From Selaginella moellendorffii (taxonomy: Eukaryota; Streptophyta; Lycopodiopsida; Selaginellales; Selaginellaceae): 64,000 nucleotides of DNA. The DNA is taken from contig NW_003314318.1 of NCBI RefSeq assembly GCF_000143415.4, positions 452,971-516,970 on the forward strand, in the 5' to 3' direction. Positions 32,926 to 44,678 of this stretch are shown here, piece by piece. Numbering within the stretch: the stretch's first letter is position 1; each line of letters begins with the position of its first letter. A program made the position numbers and the translations under genes. Below the pieces are notes generated by a model. The model was not told the DNA's origin. It saw only the letters and a program-made list of their open reading frames with translations, and ran no database searches.

Positions 32926-35458
32926 ACTAAACAAGACAGCAGCATCTCTATAGTTCTTGAATGTGAAAGAAAATTTGTGAGGGATTTTCAAATTCCTTCT
33001 CGCAATATTGGAGTTCTGACGAACGATGACATTAGTGAGCAAGAACATCGCCTTCATCGGACTTGAAAAATAGAGTCCAAGTTGACTTGGGAGCGTATGT
33101 TTACATCAAGTTCCATAGGGAACTCTCACAAGTTTTCAATGCGTTGGAGAGTAAGAAGAAAATTACAATGACACTTTTTCCATATGTAGAGGCTTTGTTG
33201 GTGCTTGTCCCTCAAGCCCAAGTGAAAACAGTGAAGGAGAAAGTTGACCTTGGCAAAGGAAGTGAGGCACAAGAAACAAAGGAAGAGGAGTAGGACAACC
33301 ACGAGGAAGCAAAGGAAAAGTAAGTGGAAGTTGAGGATGAAGAAGACGAAGCCAAGAAGGAAACTCCAAAGGAACAGGAGGTTGAGGACTGCAAGAACAC
33401 ACAGGAGGAACCACCCTATGACGGGGAAAAATTGATGGATCACGCATAGGAAATCTTAGCACCAGAGAAAAATCAAGAGGAAGGGATTACTAATGACAAG
33501 CTCCCGGAGACTCCAGTTTGTAGTCTTGAGTCTGCAACACATGACTACAACCTTGAGCCCGAAACAGTTGTGATAACCGCAACAGCCAAAGACAACGAGA
33601 AGGGTTTCGACGAGGCAAGTCAAGAGTTCCCACCAATCAAAGAAGCTGAGGAGATGGAGAACCGTGTAATGCAGGATGGAGCAAAGCAACACCTCCACAA
33701 TCGTCCTCCACACCACTACACTTCAAAGAAACGAGGATGGGAGAGCTCGAGTGCAGCAACCATAGCAACCAGAAGCTTCTGCACAACTTCCTGCAGTAGT
33801 ACCATGACTCCAAGCTAGTGGTGTACACTCATGAAGGTATCGAGAGCTTTTATGAGAAGACATTCGTCAAGCCGATGGAGCAGTGCCTTTCCAAACTTGA
33901 GGACAGTTTCAAGCAGCTGAATGCTGCGATCAAGAGCATTTGCAACCATGGAATTCTGACTCCAAAATCTTGTAAAGAATCCTTCGACCTTGTGCAACAG
34001 TTTCAGTAGGAAAATGCAAGGCTCAACAAGGAGCTGCTTGCAGCAAAAGAAAGAATCCATGCACTCGAAGAAGCAGCCCAAACTTACGAAGAGGAAGAAG
34101 AGGAGGAAGAACCACATGAGGGAACACTATAGTTGCTACTGCTCATGTCAAGGTTAGGAATACAATCCTAACTTTGAACCTCTCAAGTTTGTTTTCCTAA
34201 GCTTAAACTTTCGAGCTTGCCTTTTTCTTTCTCCACTCTCCCACGACTGTTTCATACTGCATCCCACAGTCACTGCTCCATCGCTACATCTTGGGTAGCC
34301 ATTCCCTCATGTGGTTCCTCCTCTTCTTCTTCCTCTTTGTAAGTCTAGGCTGCTTCTTTGAGCGCATGGATTCTTTCTTTTACTGCAAGCAGCTCCTTGT
34401 TGAGCCTTGCATTTTCCTGCTGAAACTGCTGCGCAAGGTCAAAGGATTCCTTACAAGATTTTGGAGTCAGAATTCCATGGCTGCAATGCTCTTGATCGCA
34501 GTGTTCAACTGCTTGAAACCGTCCTCAAGTTTGAAAAGGCATTGCTCCGTTGGCTTGACGAATGTCTTCTCATAGAAGCTCTTGATGCCTTCACAAGTGT
34601 ACACTGCTAGTTTGGAGTTGTGGTACTGCTGCAAGAAGTTGTGCAGAAGCTTCTGGTTGCTGTGGTTGCCGTGCTTGAGCTCCTCCCATCCTCATTTCTC
34701 TGGAGTGTAGCGGCATGGAGGACAATTGTGGAGGTGTCTCTCTACTCCATCCTCGTCTAGACCCTTCTCATTGTCTTTGGCCATTGTGGTTATCACAACT
34801 GTTTCAGGCTTAAGGTTGCAGTCTTGTGTCGCAGACTCAAGATTGCAAACTAGAGTCTCCGGGAGCTTGTCATCAGTAATCCCTTCCTCTTGATTTTTCT
34901 CTAACGCTAGGATCTCCTGCGCATGATCCATCAGTTTTTCCCCATCATGGGGTGGTTCCTCCTGCGTGTTTGCACGGTCCTCAACCTTTTGTTCTTTTGG
35001 AGTTTCCTTCTTGGCTTCATCTTCTTCATCCTTAAATTCCACTTGCTTTTCCTTTGCTTCCTCATGGTTGTCTTGATCCTCTTCCTCTGTTTCTTGTGCC
35101 TCACTTCCTTTGCCAAGGTTGACCTTCTCCTTCACTATTTTCACTTGGGCTTGAGAGACAAGCACTAATGCCCTTTCATTCAAAGCCTCTATGCATGGAA
35201 AAAGTGTTGTTATAATTATCTTCTTACTCTCTAGTGCATTGAAAACCTGTGAGAGTTCCCTATAGAACTTGATGTAAACGTACGCTCCCAAGCTGACCTG
35301 GACTCCATTGTTCAAGTCTTCATAGATGAAGGTGATGTTCTTGCTCACTTATATCACCATTCATTGGAACTCCAATGTTGCGAGAAGGAATTTGAAAATC
35401 CCTCACAAATTTTCTTTCACATTCGAGAACTGCAAAGATGCTGTTGTCTTGTAGTTTG
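32925..35458. repeat. large imperfect inverted repeat, 1.2-kb arms
   Basis: Left arm 32,925-34,127 (plus) and right arm about 34,300-35,458 (minus) are diverged reverse complements around a spacer of about 170 bp. Each arm carries the same coding-like sequence: LGAYVYIKF, RELSQVFNALESKK, a highly charged Glu/Lys-rich middle and a coiled-coil-like end. The right arm keeps a 218-codon frame (35,348-34,692); the left is frameshifted. The product is unknown, probably a retroelement ORF. Confidence 0.85.
34131..34240 (+). repeat. repeat shared with the end of the insertion
   Basis: TAGTTGCTACTGCTCATGTC and the next 90 bp recur at about 36,031-36,138, the right end of the insertion. Possibly an LTR fragment caught in the palindrome spacer. 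Confidence 0.65.
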
Positions 35459-36624
35459 CTGCTCCCTTCAATGTCTGCATGGCAGACCAACATGTCGTAA
35501 GACTGGCAAAATAATTGACCTCGACAACCTTACCAAAATGTAAATTGTGAGAATAACTAAGGAGTAAACAATCAGGCTCCAAAGCCAAGACCACTAGCAG
35601 CACAGAATGTTGAGGTGGAAATTGACAAATCACAAACTTTTGAAGAACCAACAATACAAGTATCAGCAATTGGATAATCTGGAAGAACAAGATCACAATG
35701 ATGAAGTTGAAATTATCATGAAACTTGAAACTTTTAGATTTTCTAAATTGGGAGGAAAATGTCCACATGAAATCTTCTTAGAAGGTTTCAAATCTAAACT
35801 AGTCCCTAAATCTAAAACTACACTACGGGAAGAGTGCACTTACCTGCTTGTGCTAATCTAAGTTGAGATTGTGAACACGAGCATGAAGGTGCTAGTCCCA
35901 CACCTTTGTTCCCTTAAAGGTGGTGGGTAAGTAAGACATTGCCGTGAAGAGCCAAAGAGATAGGCAGAATGATGATGTATTATATTTTGTATTAGGGATC
36001 AGTCTAAAAATATTCTAAGTCCTACTTTTATAGTTGCTACTGCTCATGTCAAGGTTAGGAATATAGTCTTAGCCTTGAACCTTTCAATTTTGTTTTCATA
36101 AGCTTGAACTTTTGAGCTTACTTTTTTCCTCTTTCTCTAGTATCATCCCAAGAATGATATGTGGCAATCACCGTGAAGTGATCAAACCATAGTACACATT
36201 ACCCCTAGGATTCCCACAAAAGAACTTCAGCCGAACATAAAGATTGGCACTAAGAGCAAGAGGAGCTATACCATATGTTGTGAATGCTACTATCAATTGA
36301 GTTTGGTTGTTCAATTGCAATCGCATAGCATGAAGCAATTCCACCAATTGCTACTCCAAAGTCAAAGGAGGAGGAGATTGTTGCTCTACCATGAAGATGA
36401 ATGAAAAGGAAAAAGCAAAAGAAAAGAAATGAAAAAAAGGTTAGAAAGAAAGGGAGATTTAGACAATGCAAAAGTTAGATCTAAACCAAAATTTTGAAAG
36501 AAAAGAACAAAAGAAAGGAAATGGAAAAAATTAGATCTAGACAATGCAAAAGCTAAATCTAAACCAAAATCCTAAATTTAAGCACTCCTCAGAGATAATT
36601 AAAGGTGCCCCTCACTTCCACCAA

Positions 36625-36789
36625 TATGAGTGTATGGCATATAGAAAAGGAATATAGAAAATGTGCATATCAATTAGTCCAAAAATGTTAATTTATATAT
36701 GTCTGGATTGAAACCAATATGACGGGTACCAAAATCCCAATATGCTAATATTAATATACAGCATTATAGCCGTACACTTGGACCTCACA
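36625..36789 (-). repeat. 5' LTR of old element B
   Basis: 165 bp partner LTR, TATGAG...CCTCACA, followed on its inner side by the same primer-site-like sequence. Confidence 0.85.
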
Positions 36790-36829
36790 ATTCAAAATTA
36801 AAACTAAAACTATTAGTAGTATGTGTGTG

Positions 36830-36882
<53 letters not shown>

Positions 36883-37790
36883 GTGTATGTGTGTATTAGT
36901 TCTAATTGAAGACATAATTTAATTTATTTTAGTAGTTTTAATATATAAAATTTTGAGAACTTTGAATTTTTTATTTTTATTTTAGAAACCATATTTTACA
37001 ATAATATACAGCTGAAGTTGTTTTCATAGCTAGAATAATAATGTAGTCATAGTAGATTCTAGTTAATAGTAGTTATTAATTGATATAAGTGAACTCTAAT
37101 TTATGCTAATCCTTTTTACTTAAAATAATATTATATTTTTTAATAACAATTTTTTTGTCTATATATATATATATATACTTTGTATGAAATTCATTTTTTC
37201 ATTCTTAGAATTACTAGTGATAGCTTGATAAATAGTTGAATGGCACATTTTAGAAGTTATTGATTGAGATAGATGAACCATAATTGCTACTTGAAAATTA
37301 GAATTAGAATTAAATGTGATAGTTTAAATAGTGTAAGTTGTTTGCTAATCAATTTTCTTTTATTTTATAGTTTTTATATAAACCAGTCATATCTTAGTTG
37401 ATTAATTAAGATGTAATAATTATTTATTGACTGCTAAGAAATTGAAGACAACACTAGAAAACCTGTGAAATATGCTCAACTCTAAAATTAAATTCTTTCA
37501 GAATTATTCTTCTAATTTCTTAGCAGTAGTCATGGTTCATCTATCTCAATCCACAACAGATTACTACTTAAACTATTACTACTCATTCTACTCTTTCAAA
37601 GTTTCTTACACCTTAGAATATTAATGAGTGAGACTGGTTCCATTTCCTGGTTTGAGAAAGATACTCTTGGATGGTTGATAAAAGTCAAGAGTCAAGGTGC
37701 ATCTTTCACAGAATGAAAATTTTTGATGCTTTGTTGACTTCGAAGGAGCCTAATAGTGTTGAATGTCAACTTTTAAGGTAACGTGCAGAT
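36790..37790. repeat. AT-rich region with (GT)n(TA)n microsatellite
   Basis: A compound microsatellite, (GT)n then (AT)n, spans about 36,820-36,880; a second (TA)n is near 37,160. Inverted copies of ATTGAGATAGATGAACCAT (about 37,263; reverse complement at about 37,535) and of CTGCTAAGAAATTGAAG (about 37,431; inverted near 37,512) suggest a small hairpin repeat. No gene is seen. Confidence 0.55.
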
Positions 37791-40232
37791 GTGTGTATAA
37801 GTTCGTCATTCATGATCAGAATTTGTTCAGGTGAGCCTGTCTGGAGACTGATCTCGTTGCACGAGGGGGTGGCGACGACAACTACGGAGCCAAGATACCC
37901 ACCACCTTTTCTGCCACGAGATGCAACAGGATCGGATCTTGGAAATCAGAAAAAGAACTTTTCTGGTACATCGGAAGTTGCAGAGGGTGATGGAGAGAAA
38001 CAAAAGTGGTGGCCCGGGAAGAAACAGAAGCAGCTCTTTGGGCGGTGGCCCCATACCCTTCAATCTGCACCGAAAGGAGGAAATGTGAGAAGCAACGAGG
38101 CAAGCAATGGGAGCGCATGTTGCATGATTCACGAACTTGGAAAAAGTTGTGAGAGAAGTTGGTGGGACTATGTATGTGTTGTTTTTTACATTCTTCTTTG
38201 AGAAAGAGAGAAATTAACTTTCATTTTGGACCAAGAGGAGAACTTGTCTGGGCATGTGTTTTTATGCCATTCGGTTTGGTCTTTTTCTTCAGAATTGTTT
38301 GCCAGGGAAAGCCATATTTTATTCTTGTTTTCGGTTTGTTTTGCTTTTGTAGCTCTCTATTTTTCAAATGAGTGTTCTTGCATCAGCAGCAAACTGCAAA
38401 ACCTCTCGGTGCTCGTGAGGGCGATCTGATTGCTTTTTGGCACGCAACGCATGCATCAGCAGCAGCAGAAGCAGCAGGAAAGCAGTTTTCTTTGTGATGT
38501 AAATTTCACTCAACTAATCTCCAGGCTTTTCTCTGAGTGGAGTCTGGAAACTTGGGCCGATGTTAAGAGCAGCCCACTAGAAGCAAAAACTTCAAAAGCT
38601 TATAAAAAGATCGATCCCAGGCATTGAGAATACGTTCTTGTGGCAATCATGACACGAACTCTTACGAGCACAGGCTGACCCACACAAAGGGCAAAACGAT
38701 GGCGAAACTTCTCCATTTGGTTGAAGCATAATCTCAACCTTAGAGATGACACAAAGCCAAATGCAACTTAAGCTCGGGCACTTACACGATATTCCTGCCA
38801 GAGTTTTGGATTTTTTTGTTTATAAGAGGATGAATTGGAGGGAGCAAGTGTCGGCGTGTTTGATGCTTCCACTACACTTTCTCCACAAAAACAAACTCCG
38901 GCGTGTTTACTCTGGAAAAGTCTCGACCGATCCATCAATTGCGAGCTGCTAAACTCTTTTGTTTTCATCCCCGCTTCTCCTCTTGTTTGTTTACTTGATG
39001 GGTCTTTGCGGATCATGTGAGAGGTGTTGACAAGCTGATTTTGATCGATATATGTTGGTCAACTCAAAGGAATCTCCAGATGCCGTTTTCATTCCCTCCC
39101 AAACACCCAAGACATTTCGGATCACTGTCACTGTCAGTGCCAAGTGCGAGATTTTTACGAGAGGTAAAAATTACTGCCATGAAACTTGGAGGAAGAATCA
39201 GGTGTAATTTGTAAAAATAATGGATAGCTGGCTGGCGCTCATTACGCGCGGAGTTAAACGCTCTCACATGTATTTTCACCACCATGGGCATTTATGCTGT
39301 ATTCGCGCGGGAATATGCCCGGAATGGGCATATTCAGGGGGCATGGTTTAGACTGGGAGGCATTTAAGAAGAGCGATGGATTGATTTGTTGCGAGCGATA
39401 GATTGTTTCGTTGGCTGTTCCTTGTGTGTGCGCTTGGAAAAAGAGATCCCGAGAGAGACTGAGCGAATCATCGGCATTATTTGGTTCGCAGAATCGCAGT
39501 AGCAAGGAAAGTGTGTGGGTGTGTTGCTTTGTTGGGGCTTTTGCGGTCGATCTCTCTCTCTCTCTCTCTCCAAGAACCATCGATCCTGCGAAGGCAAGAA
39601 CGAAGAAGCCCTTGCGTTGTTCTTGCGGGGTGGAGCAGCAGATCACCAGCAGACAGTGATTGGCATTTGATATTGCGAGCGAAATTTCGTGGCTTTCCTG
39701 TTGGTTGTTCTTGTCCCTTGGAGGGTTTTGTTTTTGGGGTTTTGGATGCTTGCGAGAGGTGGCATGTAATGCGCAAGCCCGCATCGTGGGAATAATAAAA
39801 ACCGGGCGCGAGAGTGAGAGCGAGTCGGGATTGACAAGGAAAGCGGAGCAAGCAGCGCGACAAATCTTGAGCAGTTTGTGATGTTCACCGCCCGCAGCAG
39901 AAAGCAGACGCAGGAGCAGATGCAGGTGCAGGCGCAGGCGCAGGAGGGAGCAGAACGCAGAATGCAGAGCGTTTTCGCGTTTTTCTCATTCTCTCTCTTT
40001 GTTTCCCCTGTCTGGCTTTTAGCCTAGTTCCCGTTTTGCTTGTCCGAGCATCCGATCTGCTGCGCAAGGATCGTATCGATCCATCGGTTGGTCCAAATCC
40101 CGCAAATCCTCTGATCGATCGATGGGTCGCTCCAAAGTTCTCATTTGAAGGCTTCCACCATCGAATGGATAGTTTAGCTCCCCTCTGCTAGATATAGATC
40201 TTCCCTCCATCTCTTTGGGACTCTTCGAAGAT
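37791..40232. other. intergenic region and upstream region of patatin-like gene
   Basis: No convincing gene. The plus frame 37,791-38,201 (136 codons, includes EKQKWWPGKKQKQLFGRWPH) has composition like coding DNA but no recognised family; it could be an orphan or exon fragment. A CT microsatellite (about 39,549-39,571) and CAG-type repeats (about 39,895-39,950) lie in what is probably promoter or leader of the gene at 40,233. Confidence 0.4.
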
Positions 40233-41858
40233 ATGGCGATGGCGGCGACCATGGCTACGCATCATGAGCAGTACCACCAGATTGTTCTTGCGAAGAATGG
40301 CATGATCGACAAGAATCACCACCACCCAAGCGGTGGCAGCCCCGTGAAGAAGCTCGAGAATGGATGGCAGGAGGCACTCATCACCGAGTACTTTGAGAAT
40401 GGCGGCGCCACCATCTACATTCCTCGCATCATCAATGGCTGGCTCGACCAGGAGCACCACTCCATCGGCAGCGCCACCAAGAAGAATCACCACCACCTCC
40501 AGCAGCACCAGCGCGGCAAGGTCTGTGTGCTTAGCATCGATGGCGGGGGGATGCGCGGGATCATCCCCGCCAAGCTCCTCGCGCATCTGGAGCGCCTCCT
40601 GCAGCTCAAGACGGGCGATTCCTCGGCGCGAATCGTGGATTTCTTCGACATCGTGGCGGGATCCAATGTGGGCGGGATGATTGGGACGATGCTCTTCACC
40701 GGCAAAGGGGGCAGCGATTCCAATCGCCCGCTCTTCTCCGCCGAGGAGGCCTGGAGCATCATCGCGCACAAGGGGAGATCCATTTTCAAGCGCCGGATCG
40801 AGGAGCTCAAGGCGCCGTCGCATCCGGCTCCCAAGAGGGGATTCCTCCGGAAGCTCTTCTCCAGGAGGAAGAAGAACCCGGCGGCGGCGGCGGCGACGAG
40901 CACCGTCCCTGGGGCGACACCGCGCGGTACCGCCGGCTGCACGGGTCCCAAGTTCTCCACCGACGGCCTCGATGCCGTGCTGCGCGACATGTTGGGCGAC
41001 CGTACACTGCGCGACACGCTCAAGCCCGTACTAGTCCCGTGCTACGACCTGGCCACGTCAGCTCCCTTCCTCTTCTCCCGCGCGGGAGCGCTCGAGTCCG
41101 CGGCATGGGACTTCCGGCTCTCTGACGTGTGCCGCGCGGCATCCGCGACGCCGGGTCTCTTCCCTCCGGCGGCCGTGGCGTCGGTCGACGGCACGACGCG
41201 CTGTACCGCGGTGGACGCCGGCATGGTAATGAACAACCCGGCAGCGGCGGCCATGACGCACGTCCTCCACAACGGCGAGGAGTTTCCCGCGGTACGTGAC
41301 GCCGGCGACGTGCTGCTACTGTCACTGGGCAGCGGTGTGTTTGAGCGGCGGTACGACAAGGGAGTGGCCGACTGGGGGCCGTGCCAATGGGCCAGGCCGG
41401 CGGCGGAGATAGTTTTGGACAACGTGTCGGACATGGTGGATCAAATGCTAGCCATGGCGTACGCGTCCTCGGCTGGTCGAGAAAACTACCTTCGTCTCCA
41501 AGTAAGTAGCTCCAAAAGCCGGGTTTTTTCTTTGTTTTCCTTCTGGGCACGAGCAATCATCGCTAAACTTCTATCTTTTTTGTTTTCTATCTCCTCGCAG
41601 ACTGTGATGCCGGCCTCGGGGTATCCAGCCGAATCCGACGATCCGAGCGATAGTAATATCAAAAGATTGGCTTCCGTGGCGGATGAGCTTCTCGAGCAAA
41701 AGGCGATGGAGCATATGGGATTTGGAGGGATGAGAGCTTTGCAGCAAACCAATGCCGAGCGGCTGGATTGGTTTGCAGAGCAGCTCATCCAAGAGCAGCG
41801 AGCGCGAGCTCTGCGATCTTCACCCACAGTTTTGCTCAAGAAGCCAAAGCCTCACTGA
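40233..41858 (+). CDS. patatin-like phospholipase A-related protein, nucleophile Ser replaced
   Basis: Two exons, 40233-41501 and 41601-41858; 508 aa. The 99-nt intron (GTAAGT...CTCGCAG) is a multiple of three, so readthrough would stay in frame. Patatin fold landmarks: oxyanion loop DGGGMRG (residues 103-109), then GSNVGG at 143-148 in place of GTSTGG, so the nucleophile position 145 is Asn. The second catalytic motif is DAGMVMNNP with Asp328. A basic, alanine-rich insert (RGFLRKLFSRRKKNP) lies between them, and His-rich tracts lie near the N-terminus. Plant group III patatins also lack the canonical serine (GXGXG), so this is probably a group III relative. Lipid acyl hydrolase activity is doubtful. 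A frame open 18 bp upstream begins at TTG; ATG 40,233 is chosen. Confidence 0.88.
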   Translation: MAMAATMATHHEQYHQIVLAKNGMIDKNHHHPSGGSPVKKLENGWQEALITEYFENGGATIYIPRIINGWLDQEHHSIGSATKKNHHHLQQHQRGKVCVLSIDGGGMRGIIPAKLLAHLERLLQLKTGDSSARIVDFFDIVAGSNVGGMIGTMLFTGKGGSDSNRPLFSAEEAWSIIAHKGRSIFKRRIEELKAPSHPAPKRGFLRKLFSRRKKNPAAAAATSTVPGATPRGTAGCTGPKFSTDGLDAVLRDMLGDRTLRDTLKPVLVPCYDLATSAPFLFSRAGALESAAWDFRLSDVCRAASATPGLFPPAAVASVDGTTRCTAVDAGMVMNNPAAAAMTHVLHNGEEFPAVRDAGDVLLLSLGSGVFERRYDKGVADWGPCQWARPAAEIVLDNVSDMVDQMLAMAYASSAGRENYLRLQVSSSKSRVFSLFSFWARAIIAKLLSFLFSISSQTVMPASGYPAESDDPSDSNIKRLASVADELLEQKAMEHMGFGGMRALQQTNAERLDWFAEQLIQEQRARALRSSPTVLLKKPKPH

Positions 41859-42048
41859 TCGATCGGAAAGTGTTTCAGTTATTCAAAGTTCTTCATGAAT
41901 TCCCTGTAGATAAGGTTTTTACAAGTGGAAGGAGAAGTTATGCTATCAACGTAGCTACATAGAAGATGATCTATCTTTCTATCTAGTCTTCTGTTAAATG
42001 CAAAACTTTGATCGCTTACTTGCCTAGAAGATTGAATGGCTTGCGTGC

Positions 42049-44178
42049 TTAGAAACTTGAATGGCTTGCGTCGCAGCCCGTATCATGGCCGTCTACGTAA
42101 GAGATACCACCACACGTAGCTCCTGCTGCTGATTTCATCCTCTCGGGATCGACACCCGCATTGCAAAGATTCGCAAACGCTCTCATGTGCTTCATCCCAT
42201 ACTGTCCGAGAGGTCCACACTTGGCCTCGAAGACTCGAACCTGTTAAAAAAAAGAGAGAGCCGTCAGCTCGTTCCGTTAGGAAGGTTTGCTTTGATGGAA
42301 ACCAAAGTGTGGAGGCACTCACCATTTCCTTGAGACAATCCCAATTATCGACAAGTGGATGTCCCTCGGGTCTCACGGAGTTGAGGATTTGGGAGGCAGA
42401 TTCTGAGCCCAACAGAACGCTTCCCACAAGTTCCACGCTCCTGTCAATCTGCGTACGCCTTCCTATCACGTCCAGGAACTCTTGCAATGCCTTGGACTTC
42501 TCTAGTGAATTTTCCTTGGAGTTTTTGTACTGCAAAGCAAAGCAGAAAAAGAGAGAGAGACAAAGTCAGAAAAGTCGAAAAGATAAAAGAAAACACCAGT
42601 GTACTGACGCAATCTAGAGAACCGTGAAAAATTGGAGCTACAAAGCTTTATGAGACAATACCTTCTGCCAGAAATGTAGCAAGTCGGCATCACGCTGGCC
42701 AATGCTTGAAGCCGGTTTGTCTTGGAGAAAAAGCTTGAGCCCGACGGGCAGCAATTCTACAGCTTTTGCACTGTAGGAAGTCAAATTGGCGTTGGCCGGG
42801 TCAAACCCGAGATACAAGGATAACCTTTCCTTGTCCATGTTCGTGTCTCCATACTTCATAACATGGGATCCCATTCTATAAGTATTCGCGTCAGAGGTTC
42901 TCGCTTTTACCTGCAAAGTTATGCACAATGATAAGAATAGCATCGATCGAGCAAGCAAATTTGTTTTTTTCGCTTACAGTGTTGTACTGATCCTTCAGCC
43001 TTTCATGGTCGAGATTGTGTACTTCACTGCAAAAAGATTGAAGCCAATTCAATTCCATAACCATTTCTTTCTGGTCTCAGGTACCTGTCCTCCATCCAGG
43101 CCACACTGTAAAGATCTCCGATGCAAGTATCATACTCTGGCGGTGGAGAAGGCTCCATTCCTGGACAGTAGGTTCCCCAGCTGCTTTCAACAGCGTTGGA
43201 TGCCGTCGTCACGAAGATGTTTAAGTTTTTTGGAAGTAATCCCTCAAAGATGCTGCCACTCTCACAAGCTTCAATGTAAAGCACCTGTGATCACAAACAC
43301 GTCGTCAGAACTTCCCCGTTCCAACATAAAGCCAAGCATACCATTTCCTTGTACTTATTATTGTCGTGCATATCTTTGAGAGTTGTGACCAAATCAACAG
43401 CATATAAATACGGAGTGACCGGCATACCTGCGTAGCATGTTTCAAGTATACCGAAAGAAGAAAAGAATGAAGCTGTGCCTTACCAAGTACGCCAGGACCC
43501 CCATGATCCGAGTAGAACACAAAGATATGATCATTTGGACCACTTTCCACAACTTTTCCACTGCCGCCTTGAAGAGCTTCTTTATCCCCGCGAAGGACTG
43601 CCAGAAAATTGTTCACTGTGACTTGATCTCCAGTGTAGTCCTGTAGTGGAAAAAATAAAGAACAGGCCTTTTAGTGTTCTGGAAGTTGTCTATTAGAATG
43701 AAAGAGATTGTTCTCACATTTGGAACACCCTCATAAACGTTGTCTCCATTGGGGTGATTTATCATGACTCCAGGCCGGGGATTCGCAAAGTTATTCGCGA
43801 TGTCGTCATACATAAACACCACTATATTCTCTTCTCTCATACCTCCCCTCCTCAAGAGTTGATACGCATGGCAAACATCCGCCTGGAATTTTTTTTTCCA
43901 AAACATTAGAGCTAGATCCTCGAGAAGAACAAGAAAAGAAAGTTCTAATAATACTAGAGCCAAGATTTCTTTGATCGCTAAGTTACCTGGTGTCTGTAAT
44001 TCCAATATCCAGCTGAGCCAGCGATTAGAACAGCCCATCGCGTGCCACGGGGGGATTGATCCTCCAAGAACTCGTCGCTTGCACTCGAATCCCTCTTCCA
44101 CTCGAATTTTCTCGCAGCGCAGGCCTGCTGCGTAAGAATCAGCAACCAGAGGACGCATTCCAGACGAAATCGCCCCAT
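42049..44178 (-). CDS. legumain / vacuolar processing enzyme (C13 cysteine protease)
   Basis: Nine exons: 44178-43987, 43882-43718, 43640-43484, 43427-43342, 43284-43085, 43026-42978, 42910-42662, 42529-42323, 42240-42049, giving 498 aa, typical for the family. Signal peptide at the start ([16 protein letters not shown]). Catalytic His165 in FYSDHGGPG and Cys207 in [10 protein letters not shown] are intact, as is the [20 protein letters not shown] segment. A C-terminal prodomain with conserved Cys residues follows. The enzyme cleaves after Asn/Asp in the vacuole and matures storage proteins and other hydrolases. The upstream extension (to 44,340) precedes the signal peptide and is rejected as start. 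Confidence 0.95.
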
Positions 44179-44678
44179 TCCCGCCCGAGCGCTCTCGAAA
44201 TCTAGACCTAGTAAGCTAGGAGGAGGAGATGTGGATGCGATTACGCGCGGAAACAATCGATCGCTGTGATCTTGACACGCATGGTGCCAACGCGCGCTTA
44301 TTGAGGAGCCATGCAATGCAAGACGATAAAATATTGCCACTCCCGGGCCCTAAACAAAGAAAAAGAAGAGTGAGAGAATAGAAAGATCTGGATTCCTCGT
44401 CCTTCTGCGCAAAGCGCCAGCGCCATCGCCAAGGCTTTCCATTTTCGCCAAATGTTACGTGTCACTTCCAGCGGCACCCACGTGTCCCATGCAAATAGGG
44501 CTTACGTGGCACCACCATAGCCAGCCACGCCGCTTGACGTAAAACAATCGGTTCGATTCCCGGGTCCCTACAAAGTCGGTCTGGTCAGTCACTCCAATCA
44601 CTTTCTACAAGGGAAGGAAACCAGGAGAAGCAACCAATGCTTACCTCTCATTGAAAGGATATCATGTCGTCAGTGGCT

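Larger units (their letters stand above)
32033..36138. mobile_element. 4.1-kb composite retroelement insertion in element B gag
   Basis: The gag homology of element B stops at 32,032 and resumes at 36,139, flanked by AGCAT and AGTAT where the young element has a single AGCAT. This is a 5-bp target duplication with one C-to-T change. Inside: a direct repeat of about 230 bp (32,037-32,265 and 35,731-35,955), a foreign integrase fragment and a large inverted repeat. The ends (TTAAAAAC...TTTCTCT) are not TG...CA, so the element is truncated or rearranged. Confidence 0.7.
27795..36789 (-). mobile_element. old Ty3/gypsy element B, interrupted
   Basis: Same family and orientation as the young element, with both LTRs and all domains recognisable but decayed: integrase region 28.0-29.2 kb, RNase H 29.3-29.9 kb, RT 29.9-30.6 kb (FINNVLIHSKG replacing FIDDVLIHSEG), protease about 31.2 kb, gag 31.4-32.0 kb continuing at 36.1-36.4 kb. 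A 4.1-kb insertion splits gag. Flanks ATTT/ATTC fit a 4-bp target duplication with one transition. At about 29,219 it keeps TGG where the young copy has a stop. Confidence 0.88.

Noticed and set aside
34692-35348. 218-codon minus-strand frame as a host gene
   Set aside because: It is one arm of an inverted repeat inside a retroelement insertion, and the other arm holds a broken copy.
36820-36900. CRISPR-like or satellite array
   Set aside because: It is a simple GT/TA microsatellite; no repeat-spacer pattern exists, and the genome is eukaryotic.
44179-44340. Longer N-terminus for legumain
   Set aside because: It would place the signal peptide internally; the ATG at 44,178 directly precedes it.
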